Shown here: positions 1 to 8,033 of the stretch, in pieces | Numbering within the stretch: position 1 is the first letter of the stretch | How the letters are laid out: each line of letters starts with the position of its first letter | NCBI RefSeq assembly: GCF_027497255.1 | Contig: NZ_CP114903.1 | Span: 3,968,001 to 4,032,000, forward strand | DNA: 64,000 nt | Reading direction: 5' to 3' | From: Micromonospora sp. WMMD882 | GTDB taxonomy: Bacteria; Actinomycetota; Actinomycetes; Mycobacteriales; Micromonosporaceae | The notes under the pieces: generated by a model | Told to the model about the DNA's origin: nothing | Databases searched by the model: none | What the model saw: only the letters and a program-made list of their open reading frames with translations | Made by a program: the position numbers and the translations under genes

Positions 1-294
1 AACGCGGCGGCCGCCGGGACGTGGACCCTCGGTGACCTCACCGTCAACCGCGTCGGGTTCGGCGCGATCCGCCACCTCGGCCTGTCCAACGTCCGGCCGG
101 AACAGGACGAGTTCGTGCGCGCCTGCGGCGAACAGGGCGTCGCTTTCGTGCCGTTCTTCGCCCTGGCCGGCGCGGGTGGCGCGGCGGGTTTCGGCGGTGG
201 CGAGCACGAGGACGTGGTCGCCGCCGGCGGGCTGCGGCTCAGCCCCGACGACCTCGCCCGCCTCGACGCCGCGCACCGGGGCGATCGGCGGTGA
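1..294 (+). pseudogene. Aldo/keto reductase remnant with internal deletions (5' end outside window)
   Basis: The reading frame enters from the left edge. It begins with the typical first strand of an aldo/keto reductase (TWTLGDLTVNRVGFGAIR), then jumps directly to the mid-barrel motif IRHLGLSNV. The usual stretch of more than 100 residues with the catalytic Asp/Tyr/Lys is missing. After that come ACGEQGVAFVPFFALAG and the terminal LRLSPDDLARLDAA, again with the NADPH-binding part cut out. All pieces are colinear and in frame, so this looks like repeated internal deletion of an aldo/keto reductase of the actinobacterial 'TWxLGDLxVNRxGFGAMR' type. The TGA overlaps the GTG of the next gene (GTGA). 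It could be translated but cannot be an active reductase. Confidence 0.7.
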
Positions 295-1031
295 CCGACG
301 AGGAGCCGTTGCCCGGCAACGTCACGAGCGGAGTGGTGCGGGTCGGCGACACCGTGCGCCGCCCCGCCGGCCCGTGGACCGACAGCGTCGACGCCCTGCT
401 CCGGCACCTGCACGCGGCCGGTTTCGAGGCGGCCCCCCGCCCGTTGGGCCGGGACGGGCAGGGCCGGCAGGTGCTGGAGTACGTCCCCGGTGAGCTCGGG
501 CCGGAGTCCGGCACGTACCCGCCGGCGGAGCTGCGTGCGATCGGCCGGATGCTGGCGGAGCTGCACGAGGCGACGGCGGGCTTCGTGCCGCCGCCCGGCG
601 CGGTGTGGAACCAGGTCATCAGGCCGGACCGGGAGGAGCTGGTCTGCCACCACGACGTGGCCCCGTGGAACCTGGTCCGGTCCCCCGGTCGCGGCTGGGT
701 GCTGATCGACTGGGACTCCGCCGCGCCCGGCTCCCGGCTCTGGGATCTCGCCTACGCCGCGCAGAGCATGGCCGGTCTGCGGGCGGACCGGCCGGTCGCC
801 GAGTCGGCGGCGCGGCTGCGCGCTTTCGTCGACGGGTACGGTCTCGACGAGGCCGACCGGCCGGCCCTGGCGACCATGCTGGGCCGCCGCGCCCGGGCCA
901 TGTACGACCTGCTGCGCGACGGCCACGAACGACAGCGCCAGCCGTGGGCCCGGATCTGGCGGGAGGACGGCCCCTACTGGCTGGCGACGGCCGAGTACCT
1001 CGACGCGCACGTCGACGCCTGGCGCGGTTGA
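291..1031 (+). CDS. Aminoglycoside-phosphotransferase-family kinase (APH/choline kinase fold)
   Basis: 246 residues, a short member of the APH/choline-kinase fold. The catalytic loop HHDVAPWNL (residues 120-128) fits the HxDxxxxN Brenner motif, and IDWDSA (139-144) supplies the metal-binding Asp. The N-terminal lobe is short and lacks a clear glycine-rich loop, as is common in this family. It should phosphorylate a small hydroxylated substrate with ATP in the cytoplasm; the substrate cannot be read from sequence, so aminoglycoside resistance is not implied. The GTG start overlaps the stop of the upstream reductase remnant by four bases, suggesting the two were once translationally coupled. 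It converges with the winged-helix gene at 1102. Confidence 0.8.
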   Translation: MTDEEPLPGNVTSGVVRVGDTVRRPAGPWTDSVDALLRHLHAAGFEAAPRPLGRDGQGRQVLEYVPGELGPESGTYPPAELRAIGRMLAELHEATAGFVPPPGAVWNQVIRPDREELVCHHDVAPWNLVRSPGRGWVLIDWDSAAPGSRLWDLAYAAQSMAGLRADRPVAESAARLRAFVDGYGLDEADRPALATMLGRRARAMYDLLRDGHERQRQPWARIWREDGPYWLATAEYLDAHVDAWRG

Positions 1032-1101
1032 CAAGCCGCGCCTCCTGACGCCGGGCCGCCCGCCGGAGGAGTGGACGGCAGCACCGGGGGGCGCGCCCGG
1101 G

Positions 1102-1572
1102 TCAGTCCGGCAGGTCGCCGTCGCCGCCCAGGTTCGCGACGATCCGCCGCAGTACGTTGATCGTGGTCACGAAGTCGTCCGTGTCGACGCCCTCGTGTGC
1201 CCGGTCGAGGACGGGACGGAGGCGTGCCCAGGCCCGGAGCCGCCCGGCCTCCCCCGACTCGGTCAACGTCATCCCGCCGGCGTCGCCGGTCAGGTCCTCG
1301 GTCAGCCAGCCCCGGGCGACCAGGTCGTCGAAGACGCCGTCGAAGTCGATCCCCAGATCCTCGTACGGCGCCAGTCGCTCCACCAGCTCCGGCCGGGTCC
1401 ACCTGCCGGGGCGTCCGGCCGCGTGGTTGAGCGTCCACCAGTGCGGTTGGGTCAGGTCCTCCACCGCCAGCTCGGCCCGGATCGCGCCCACCACCCGGCG
1501 GTACGCCTCACCGGTCCACGCCCCGATGGGCGCGGCGGCCAACTCCTCCCGCGAGTACTCCCTGATCGTCAC
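1102..1572 (-). CDS. Winged-helix (MarR-like) protein
   Basis: 156 residues. The GTG start is preceded by AAGGAG at good spacing; longer upstream in-frame starts lack this and read low-complexity sequence. The body alternates helices consistent with a winged-helix fold: a WTLNHAAGRPGRWTRPELVERL segment, then DFDGVFDDLVARGWL, then a terminal HEGVDTDDFVTTINVLRRIVANLGG helix. This resembles the actinobacterial MarR-like families that sense small ligands and keep a C-terminal dimerisation helix. A single-gene unit upstream of a VOC gene on the same strand. The DNA target and ligand are unknown. Confidence 0.6.
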   Translation of the reverse strand: MTIREYSREELAAAPIGAWTGEAYRRVVGAIRAELAVEDLTQPHWWTLNHAAGRPGRWTRPELVERLAPYEDLGIDFDGVFDDLVARGWLTEDLTGDAGGMTLTESGEAGRLRAWARLRPVLDRAHEGVDTDDFVTTINVLRRIVANLGGDGDLPD

Positions 1573-1634
1573 GCCCGCTCCTTCGTCTCGGTCGGCAGCA
1601 CGTACCGACCGTAGAACCTCAAGCGTGCTTGACC

Positions 1635-2054
1635 TCAAGGACGAGATCGGACGGATCGCCGGGAGCCACCGCCGTCGCCCGTCGTCACCCGCTGCCTCAG
1701 CAGGCAGAACTCGTTGCCTTCCGGGTCGGCGAGCACGTGCCACGGCTCGTCGCCGGTCTGCCCGATGTCGACCCGGCGGGCGCCGGCCGCGAGCAGCCGC
1801 GCCAACTCGTCGTCCTGGTCCCGGTCGGTGGCGTTCACGTCGAAGTGCAGGCGCAGCCTGCCGGTCTTGGGGCGGTCGGTCCGGTTGAGGACGATCGTCG
1901 GTTGTGGTCCGCCGAAGCCGACGTCCGGCGGTCCGATCTCGATGTCCCCGTCGTCACGCTCCAGCTCCACATAGCCCAGGACCTCACACCAGAACCTCGC
2001 CAACAGTTCGGGGTCACGTGCGTCCAGGACCAGTTCGGTTATCCGGCATGCCAT
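1635..2054 (-). CDS. VOC-superfamily protein (glyoxalase/bleomycin-resistance fold)
   Basis: 139 residues. The start MACRITELVLDARDPELLARFW and the end GNEFCLL are hallmarks of the 'glyoxalase-like domain' group of the vicinal-oxygen-chelate superfamily, with paired beta-alpha-beta-beta-beta modules (LHFDVNATD opens the second module). Such small proteins are metal-dependent enzymes or ligand-sequestering proteins. The usual E/H metal ligands are only partly clear here: H105-like in EPWHVLADPEGNEF and H in LRLHFDV. It lies 28 bp downstream of the ATP-grasp stop codon on the same strand and could be the last gene of that unit. The C-terminal tail (GDGGGSRRSVRSRP) is probably disordered. Confidence 0.75.
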   Translation of the reverse strand: MACRITELVLDARDPELLARFWCEVLGYVELERDDGDIEIGPPDVGFGGPQPTIVLNRTDRPKTGRLRLHFDVNATDRDQDDELARLLAAGARRVDIGQTGDEPWHVLADPEGNEFCLLRQRVTTGDGGGSRRSVRSRP

Positions 2055-2082
2055 TTTGCCATGATAAGCCCGAAGGAACGGT

Positions 2083-3360
2083 TCACCCGATATCGGGCTG
2101 GCCGTCGTAGAGGTAGTCGCGTTCGATCTGCCGCAGCGTCCGGTAGTCGGCGCGGATCACCTCCGGATCCTCGGCGACGAGGAACACCCAGCCCGGTTGC
2201 GTCGCGACGTCGACGGTCCGGGGAATCGGATGCCCCTCCGGATGCGCCATCAGGGTGTGGGCGTACGACGGCAACGCCCGGATGGCGGCCATCGTCCCGT
2301 GCGAGGGGACGATGCCCTGCTCCCGCGAGTTGATGAGCGACACGTCGCGCACGTGCGCCAAGAGCTCGTAGACGATGCCGGGCAGGCGGTTGAACGCCTC
2401 CGGGTCCACCACCGCCTGGGTGAAGAGCTCGACCTGGTTGGTGCCGAAACAGCGCGTGTTCAGCTCCGGAACCTGGCCGCCGCCGAACCGCGCGGCGCAC
2501 TCGACGAGCACCGGCCCCCGCTCGGTCATCATGACCTCGGTGTGCGCGGCCCAGTTCCGGACCTCCAGGGCGTCGAGCACCTGGTGGGTGTAGGAGCTCA
2601 GCGTCCGGGCGACCGGATCCTCCGGGGCCAGCGGCTCGTCGTAGTCGTAGATGATGTTCCCCGCCGCGGACCGGATCTTGTGGTACCGCCAGATCTCGCC
2701 GGTGTGGTGCCGGCCGTCCCGGCTGACCGTGTTGACGAAGTACTCGTCGCCGGCCAGGAACTCCTGCGCCAGCACCACCGTGTTGGGCTTCCCGTGCCGG
2801 TCGGTGCTGGCGAGGATCTTCTCGTGCGTGGCCCGCACCTGCTCCGGCGACGAACAGGCCACCACGTTGTCCGTGCCCGCGCTGGCGACCGGCTTCAGGA
2901 CGACCGGATAGCCCACGGTCCGCTCGGCCCACGCGACGACCTCGTCGGCGTCGGCGGACACGATCGTGGCGGCGTGGTCGAGCCCGGCGGCCCGCAACGC
3001 CAGCACCATGTCGTACTTGTTGCGGCGGGCGGTCGGTCGGCTCATGCCGTTGCCCGGGGCGCCGAGCTCCGCGGCGAGCCGGTCGGCCAGTTCCACGCCC
3101 GACTCCCCGGCGGCGACCACGTGGTCGACCCCGTGCCCGCGCAACACGGCCGCCGTGGCCGCGACGTCGCCGTCATGGCGCACGTCACCGGCGAAACCGT
3201 CGGGGACCGGCAGCTTGGCCAGGTGGACGTCGGGCGCCGGGGACCGGACGTGGAAGCACTCCACGTCGTGCCGGCCCAGCGCGGGCAGCAGGTGACGACC
3301 CATCGAGTACGCGTCGACGAGCGCCACCCGCGTCCTGTGTCCACCGAAGCTCGACGACAT
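2083..3360 (-). CDS. ATP-grasp domain ligase
   Basis: 425 residues; start at ATG (MSSSFGGHRTRVALVDAYS). The N-terminal Rossmann-like PreATP-grasp part holds VVAAGESGVELADRLA (about 80-105). The ATP-grasp fold follows: a nucleotide-binding strand YPVVLKPVASAGTDNV (about 165-180), the strand VVLAQEFLAGDEYFVNTV, and a metal-binding strand VLVECAARFGGGQVPELN (about 305-322). This layout matches amino-acid/peptide ligases of the carboxylate-amine type (the L-amino-acid ligase/BacD-like group), which form an acyl-phosphate and join it to an amine. It sits 125 bp downstream of the amidinotransferase on the same strand, and a decayed second ATP-grasp gene lies at 7378. I infer a peptide-bond or amide-forming step in a small metabolite pathway; the substrates are unknown. 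Confidence 0.8.
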   Translation of the reverse strand: MSSSFGGHRTRVALVDAYSMGRHLLPALGRHDVECFHVRSPAPDVHLAKLPVPDGFAGDVRHDGDVAATAAVLRGHGVDHVVAAGESGVELADRLAAELGAPGNGMSRPTARRNKYDMVLALRAAGLDHAATIVSADADEVVAWAERTVGYPVVLKPVASAGTDNVVACSSPEQVRATHEKILASTDRHGKPNTVVLAQEFLAGDEYFVNTVSRDGRHHTGEIWRYHKIRSAAGNIIYDYDEPLAPEDPVARTLSSYTHQVLDALEVRNWAAHTEVMMTERGPVLVECAARFGGGQVPELNTRCFGTNQVELFTQAVVDPEAFNRLPGIVYELLAHVRDVSLINSREQGIVPSHGTMAAIRALPSYAHTLMAHPEGHPIPRTVDVATQPGWVFLVAEDPEVIRADYRTLRQIERDYLYDGQPDIG

Positions 3361-3404
3361 TCTCAGCCACGCCCTTCGTGAGTCGGATCCATGGTCACCG
3401 CCCT

Positions 3405-3472
3405 GGTCCGCGCCGCGACCGCCGGATCGGTCTACGCCGCTTCGCCGGATCGGTCCGCGCCGCGACCGCCGG
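3405..3472. repeat. 21-bp direct repeat between ATP-grasp and amidinotransferase genes
   Basis: The same 21-bp word, beginning GGTCCGCGCCGCG, occurs at 3405-3425 and 3452-3472 in the 125-bp gap. No gene is seen in this gap. It may be a duplication scar or a binding site. Confidence 0.6.
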
Positions 3473-3485
3473 TCGGCGGGGCGGG

Positions 3486-4526
3486 CTACCGGTACGTCGC
3501 CAGCTCTCCCCTGCGGCGCACGTCGAGCGTCACGCAGTGGAAGCCACCGCCGAGCGTCCGGGAGTGGGTGAGCTGCGCCGGGATCACCTCGACCCGGTGG
3601 CGCTCCAGCTCCCGGATGAGCCCCGGCTGCCGCTTGTCCACGATGGCCCTGCCGGGCGCGACCACCAGGAAGTTCATCCCGATCCAGATCGACGACTTCG
3701 GGTGGTCGCCGACGTACCCCATGTCCACCAGCTCCGGGCAGACGATCCGGTCCCAGCCCCGCAGGAAGTCCGGCAGGTTGTCGTCGTTCACCCGGGCCGG
3801 GTTCACCAGGACGAGCCCGGGCCGCAGCGGCACGATCGTCGAGTCGATGTGGGTGGAGGCGTACAGGCCCTCGCACGCGTGCACGGTGTACCGGTCGCCG
3901 AGCGCCGCCTGCAACCAGCGGGCGCCGAGCAGGTTGCCGCTGTCGGAGACCTGGTAGAGCAGATCCGTACCGAACCTGAGCACGTTCGCCGCGTCGAAGG
4001 CCGGCTCCAGGTTCTGCAACCGCTTCCCCTCCGGCGCGGTCGGCTCGTACATGCTGTCGGCGAGTTGCGGCTTGGGCGCCGACAGCCAGCGCGAGCCGCT
4101 TTCGAGGTACTCCAGGAACAGGTCCTTGTAGGCGAACCCTTCGAGGAACCGGGACCGCAGCACCATCGGCGTTTCGATGATCGTGTCGCCGACCGCGAGG
4201 AACCCGTCCCTGGGGCAGTAGTCGTAGCAGCCGTCGGTGCTCCAGTCCGGCGTGGACACCATGGCCTTGTGGTCGCGCCCGCCGGGCCGCCGCACGGTCA
4301 CGCCGAGGCCGGTGAGCAGGTCGACCAGCTCTTCGAGCTCCGCCTCGGTCTGCTCGACCAGGTGGCTCGGGTACGGGCCGGTCGGAATCTGTCGCGGGTC
4401 CTCGATGTCCGGGTACTCGGTGGCGAGCAGGCTCCGGTCCGCGAGTGGCATCTGCGCGCCCGCCATGGTCCCCACGATGATCTCTTCCAGCGGATCCCAC
4501 TCCGTGTGCACGTCGACCAGGCTCAT
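3486..4526 (-). CDS. Amidinotransferase (StrB1 / glycine amidinotransferase family)
   Basis: 346 residues, the usual length for bacterial arginine:amine amidinotransferases. The enzyme moves the amidino group of L-arginine through a cysteine-bound amidino intermediate onto an amine acceptor, releasing ornithine. The triad is readable: Asp178 (FDAANV), His226 (ASTHIDST) and nucleophile Cys331 (GGGFHCVTLDV). Spacing of 48 and 105 matches that recalled for human AGAT (254/303/407). Overall wording is very close to the streptomycin enzyme StrB1 (EWDPLEEIIVGT, CYDYCPRDGFLAVGDTIIETP). No inositol or streptomycin genes lie nearby, so the acceptor is probably not an inosamine. Divergent from the ornithine-type aminotransferase, which could consume the released ornithine. 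The start at 4526 has a GGAAGGGA element upstream. Confidence 0.88.
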   Translation of the reverse strand: MSLVDVHTEWDPLEEIIVGTMAGAQMPLADRSLLATEYPDIEDPRQIPTGPYPSHLVEQTEAELEELVDLLTGLGVTVRRPGGRDHKAMVSTPDWSTDGCYDYCPRDGFLAVGDTIIETPMVLRSRFLEGFAYKDLFLEYLESGSRWLSAPKPQLADSMYEPTAPEGKRLQNLEPAFDAANVLRFGTDLLYQVSDSGNLLGARWLQAALGDRYTVHACEGLYASTHIDSTIVPLRPGLVLVNPARVNDDNLPDFLRGWDRIVCPELVDMGYVGDHPKSSIWIGMNFLVVAPGRAIVDKRQPGLIRELERHRVEVIPAQLTHSRTLGGGFHCVTLDVRRRGELATYR

Positions 4527-4792
4527 CGAGTTGGGTCCCTTCCTACCGGGGTCGGGTCGGGCGCGCGACGCTCCGAGGCGTCGTGACGACGCTACGGTCG
4601 CTCTCCGGTCGGGCGCGTCCGCGCCAGGATTACCCGGCGCGTACACCGACGCGCCGTTCTGCCGCGCCGACGGTAATCACCACGCGGACGACCGTGCCGG
4701 GCCGCCGGACTACGTTCGCACCTGGACGGGTCCGCGGGGGTCGACCATCCGTCCGCCACCGGCGGCACGACCACCGAGAGGGTGAGCCCGCG
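4527..4792. promoter_or_regulatory. Divergent intergenic region between amidinotransferase and aminotransferase
   Basis: A 266-bp non-coding gap between two divergent starts, so both promoters must lie here. It contains the short inverted repeat GACGCTCCGAGGCGTC and, just after, CGTCGTGACGACG. These could be a shared operator. No clear -10/-35 pair could be assigned. Confidence 0.45.
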
Positions 4793-5992
4793 ATGAACGA
4801 CCACCTGACGCCGGACGACCACATCGCCGTCGTCGATCGCTGGAGCGCGCGCAACTACCATCCCCTGCCCGTGGTGCTCAGCCACGGCGAGGGCGCCTGG
4901 ATGACCGATCTGCGCGGCCGGCGCTACCTGGACCTCCTCGCCGGGTACTCCGCGCTCAACTTCGGCCACCGGCACCCGGCCCTCGTGGCGGCGGCCACAG
5001 CGCAGCTCGACCGGCTGACGCTGACCGGCCGCGCGTTCCACCACGACCAGTTCGGGCCGTTCTGCCAGGAGCTGGCCGAGCTGACCGGCACCGAGATGGT
5101 GCTGCCCGCCAACTCCGGCGCCGAGGCCGTCGAATCGGCCCTGAAGATCGCCAGGAAGTGGGCGTACCAGGTCAAGGGCGTGCCGGACGGCGCCGCCGAG
5201 ATCGTGGTCGCCGGCGACAACTTCCACGGCCGTACGACGACGATCGTGTCGTTCTCCACCGACCCGGAGGCCCGCGACGGCTTCGGGCCGTTCACCCCGG
5301 GCTTCCGGGTCGCGCCGTACGGCGACATCGACGCGCTGCGCGCGGCGGTCAACGGGAACACCGCGGCGGTCCTGCTGGAGCCGATCCAGGGCGAGGCCGG
5401 CGTGGTCGTCCCGCCGAAGGGCTACCTGGCCGAGGTGCGCCAGCTCTGCGACGACAGCGGCGTCCTGTTCGTCGCCGACGAGGTCCAGTCCGGTCTGGCC
5501 CGCACCGGCGCGACCCTGGCGCTGGACCACGAGGGCGTCCGCGCGGACCTGTACGCCCTGGGCAAGGCGCTGGGCGGCGGGATCCTGCCGGTGTCCGCCG
5601 TGGTCGGTCGGGCCGACGTCATCGGCGTGCTCAGACCCGGCGAGCACGGCTCGACCTTCGGCGGAAACCCGATGGCCTGCGCCGTCGGCCGCGCGGTGGT
5701 GCGGCTGCTGGCGACCGGGGAGTTCCAGGAACGGTCCCGGGAACTCGGCGCGTACCTGCAGGCCCGGCTCTCCGAGCTGGCGGGTGTCGCCGAGGTCCAG
5801 GGGCGCGGCCTGTGGGCCAGCGTACGGATCGCCGGGGGCGGCCGGTCCGGACGTGAGATCTCCGGGGCGCTGCTCGAACGCGGCGTGCTGTGCAAGGACT
5901 ACCACTCCAGCCTGCGGGTGGCGCCGCCGCTGGTGATCACCCGGGACGAGATCGACTTCGGCGTCGAGGCGCTCGCCGCCGTCCTCGCCTGA
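4793..5992 (+). CDS. rocD: Class III aminotransferase, ornithine delta-aminotransferase type
   Basis: 399 residues, as for bacterial ornithine-oxo-acid transaminases. PLP-binding features: SGAEAVESALKIARKW (108-123), the adenine/phosphate-side FHGRTTTIVSFS (144-155), VADEVQSGLARTG (227-239) and the Schiff-base Lys258 in LYALGKALGGG. The family converts ornithine and 2-oxoglutarate to glutamate semialdehyde (which cyclises to pyrroline-5-carboxylate) and glutamate. The ATG at 4793 follows GAGAGGGTGAG; longer in-frame starts are unlikely. It is divergent from the amidinotransferase, whose by-product is ornithine, so a role in draining that by-product is attractive. A biosynthetic transamination of another omega-amino acid is the alternative. 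Confidence 0.85.
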   Translation: MNDHLTPDDHIAVVDRWSARNYHPLPVVLSHGEGAWMTDLRGRRYLDLLAGYSALNFGHRHPALVAAATAQLDRLTLTGRAFHHDQFGPFCQELAELTGTEMVLPANSGAEAVESALKIARKWAYQVKGVPDGAAEIVVAGDNFHGRTTTIVSFSTDPEARDGFGPFTPGFRVAPYGDIDALRAAVNGNTAAVLLEPIQGEAGVVVPPKGYLAEVRQLCDDSGVLFVADEVQSGLARTGATLALDHEGVRADLYALGKALGGGILPVSAVVGRADVIGVLRPGEHGSTFGGNPMACAVGRAVVRLLATGEFQERSRELGAYLQARLSELAGVAEVQGRGLWASVRIAGGGRSGREISGALLERGVLCKDYHSSLRVAPPLVITRDEIDFGVEALAAVLA

Positions 5993-6091
5993 CCCGGCGC
6001 CGTCCCGCGCCCGGAAGCGGCGTAGCCTGCGTCGCCGACGGGCGCCGACAGTCCACAGCGGAAGGTGCGGCCGGCCCCTCAGGGAGGACTC

Positions 6092-7381
6092 TTGGCGGCG
6101 TCGAAGGCACGGCTCGACCAGTACCGGCAGGTGTTCGCCGTCCGGGGTTTCCCCCTGGTCATGGCGCTCGGCCTGCTGGCCAAGCTGCCGGTCGTGGCGA
6201 TCCCGATCATCCTCACCCTGCACGTGGCGACCGGGCTGGGCCGCGGCTACGGGCAGGCGGGCCTGGTCATCGCGGCGTGGACGGCGGGCGTCACCGTCGG
6301 CGCGCCCGTTCAGGGCCGGCTCATCCAGCGGTACGGGCTGCGGCCGGTCCTGGCGGTCGTCACCCTGGCGCAGGGCGTGTTCTGGGGGCTGGCCCCGCAC
6401 CTGTCGTTCCGGGTCTTCGCGGTGGGCGCGGCCATGTCCGGACTGTTGCTGGTCTCCGGTTCCACCGTGGTCCGGCTGGCCATCGGCGGACTCGTCCCGC
6501 AGGCGCGCCGGCACACCGCCTTCGCGGTGGACTCGATGATCACCGAGCTCTCGATCATGATCGGCCCGCCCCTGGCCATCCTGGCCGTCTCGCTGACCAC
6601 GACCGACGGCGCGCTGACCAGTCTCGCCGTCGCCCTGGCGCTGAGCTGCGGCGCCCTGACCGTGGCCAACCCCAGGATCGAGGGAACCCCGACGGCCGGC
6701 GGGACGACGCCCCGGGCGGCCGGGGCACGGCGGAGCTGGCTGACCGCGCGGATGGTCGCCGTACTCGCCTGCTCCCTGGCGGCCGGAGCGATCGTCACCG
6801 GGTACGAGGTCGTCGTCGTCGGCGCGCTGCGGTCCACCGACCAGCTCGACTGGACCGGGCTGGTGCTCTTCTGGTGCGCGGTGTGCTCGCTGGCCGGCGG
6901 GCTGCTGTACGGCACCCTGCCCCGGGGTCTCCCGGTGCCCCTGGTGATCGGTCTGCTGGCGCTGGCCACCATGCCGCTGGGGTTGGTGGGGTCACGCTGG
7001 TGGCTGCTCGCCCTGGCGATCGCCCCGGCCGCGGCGCTGGTGGCGCCGGCGTTCGCGGCCACGGCGAACGCCGTCACTCAGGAGGCGCCCGGCCACCAGG
7101 CGGTGGCCATGAGCAGCTACGGCGCCGTGCTCAGCGCCGGCAGCTCGGTAGGCGCGCCGGTCGCCGGGGCGGCCTTCGAAGCCGGTGGCGCCGGAGCCGG
7201 TTTCGCCTCCGTCGGAGGGCTGGGCCTGCTCGTCGCGATCGGGGGTTGGCTCGTGCTGAGACGCCGCGCCCGACCACCCGCGAGGACCGTCGAGTGCGAG
7301 GTGGGCATCCCGGTGACCGTCGATGCGAGTGTGCCGACCCGGGTGCCCGGGAACGATCCGACGACAGGTCACACGCCATGA
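6092..7381 (+). CDS. MFS transporter, likely exporter of the cluster product
   Basis: 429 residues with about twelve hydrophobic segments, in two halves separated by a loop near residue 200 (PRIEGTPTAGGTTPRAAG). I chose the TTG at 6092 because AGGGAGGA lies just upstream; a GTG at 6065 in the same frame has no such site. The pattern (GRLIQRYGLRPVL after TM2, LPRGLPVPL in the second half) is that of drug:proton antiporter-like MFS proteins. It follows the aminotransferase by about 100 bp on the same strand, and its TGA overlaps the ATG of the decayed ATP-grasp gene (ATGA). I infer export of the metabolite made by the neighbouring amidinotransferase/ATP-grasp genes. Confidence 0.75.
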   Translation: MAASKARLDQYRQVFAVRGFPLVMALGLLAKLPVVAIPIILTLHVATGLGRGYGQAGLVIAAWTAGVTVGAPVQGRLIQRYGLRPVLAVVTLAQGVFWGLAPHLSFRVFAVGAAMSGLLLVSGSTVVRLAIGGLVPQARRHTAFAVDSMITELSIMIGPPLAILAVSLTTTDGALTSLAVALALSCGALTVANPRIEGTPTAGGTTPRAAGARRSWLTARMVAVLACSLAAGAIVTGYEVVVVGALRSTDQLDWTGLVLFWCAVCSLAGGLLYGTLPRGLPVPLVIGLLALATMPLGLVGSRWWLLALAIAPAAALVAPAFAATANAVTQEAPGHQAVAMSSYGAVLSAGSSVGAPVAGAAFEAGGAGAGFASVGGLGLLVAIGGWLVLRRRARPPARTVECEVGIPVTVDASVPTRVPGNDPTTGHTP

Positions 7382-7884
7382 CGATGCCGGAGCCCGACGA
7401 CGCCCCCGCGTGGACCATCTGCTGCCGTTCCGGGACAAGTTCCTGATGGCGACGGAGGAGGAGAGCGACCCGGAGATCAGCCGGGTCGTCGCCGACTTCG
7501 CGCTTCGGGTCATGCGCGCTCTCGGATCTGCCGCTGGTCTTCCACCTCGACATGTTCCTGGACGCCGACACCGGCTCGTGCGCCTCCCCGGAGGTCGGCG
7601 CCAGGGTGGGCGGCGCGGAGATTCCGCTGCTCTGGCGGGAGGTCCACGGGCACGACCCGGTGGAGACCGCGTTCGCGATCCGGATGGGTCTGGAGATCGG
7701 GACGGCGGTCCCCCGGCTCGCGGACGAGGTCGGCGGCTGGCTGCTCGTCCCGGCGCCGGTGGAACGCCCGTGTCGGGTCACCGAGATCACCCGATCGACG
7801 CACGGCCCTGATCGGCATGTCTGCCGTTCAGGGCCGCGATTCTGCGGCGACGCTTCCCTGATGGGTCCGGCCCACCGGCGGTAA
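7378..7884 (+). pseudogene. Decayed ATP-grasp ligase gene (deleted and frameshifted)
   Basis: An ATG overlapping the MFS stop (ATGA) opens MTMPEPDDAPAWT, which soon hits a stop. From about 7410 a second frame reads VDHLLPFRDKFLMATEEE and ISRVVADFALRVMRAL. Near 7513-7525 the frame changes back and gives DLPLVFHLDMFLDADTG, then EVGARVGGAEIPLLWREVHG and GGWLLVPAPVERPCRV. Joined, these make the last 130 or so residues of an ATP-grasp enzyme: the F-H-x-D/E-x-F strand and the E-x-G-A-R-x-G-G metal-binding loop. The N-terminal two thirds are gone. It belonged to the MFS/aminotransferase transcription unit and shows that the cluster once had two ATP-grasp enzymes. A sequencing error could explain the second shift but not the missing N-terminus. 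Confidence 0.7.
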
Positions 7885-8033
7885 TTTGTTCTGGTTTATG
7901 CGCCTTAGTCCGTTTGGCGCAGCTATCTTGTCAACGAGTGTTCGGGCGCTCGTCACCCGGCAGGGCGCGAGCTGACGACGTGTGTGCTCGGCCTCCTGCC
8001 GGGGACAAGATCTTGATTGGCGGGGGAAGTTCA

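Noticed and set aside
3486..4526. Reading the amidinotransferase as evidence of streptomycin-type aminoglycoside synthesis
   Set aside because: No inositol dehydrogenase, aminocyclitol or sugar genes are nearby; the APH-like kinase at 291 is a generic family member.
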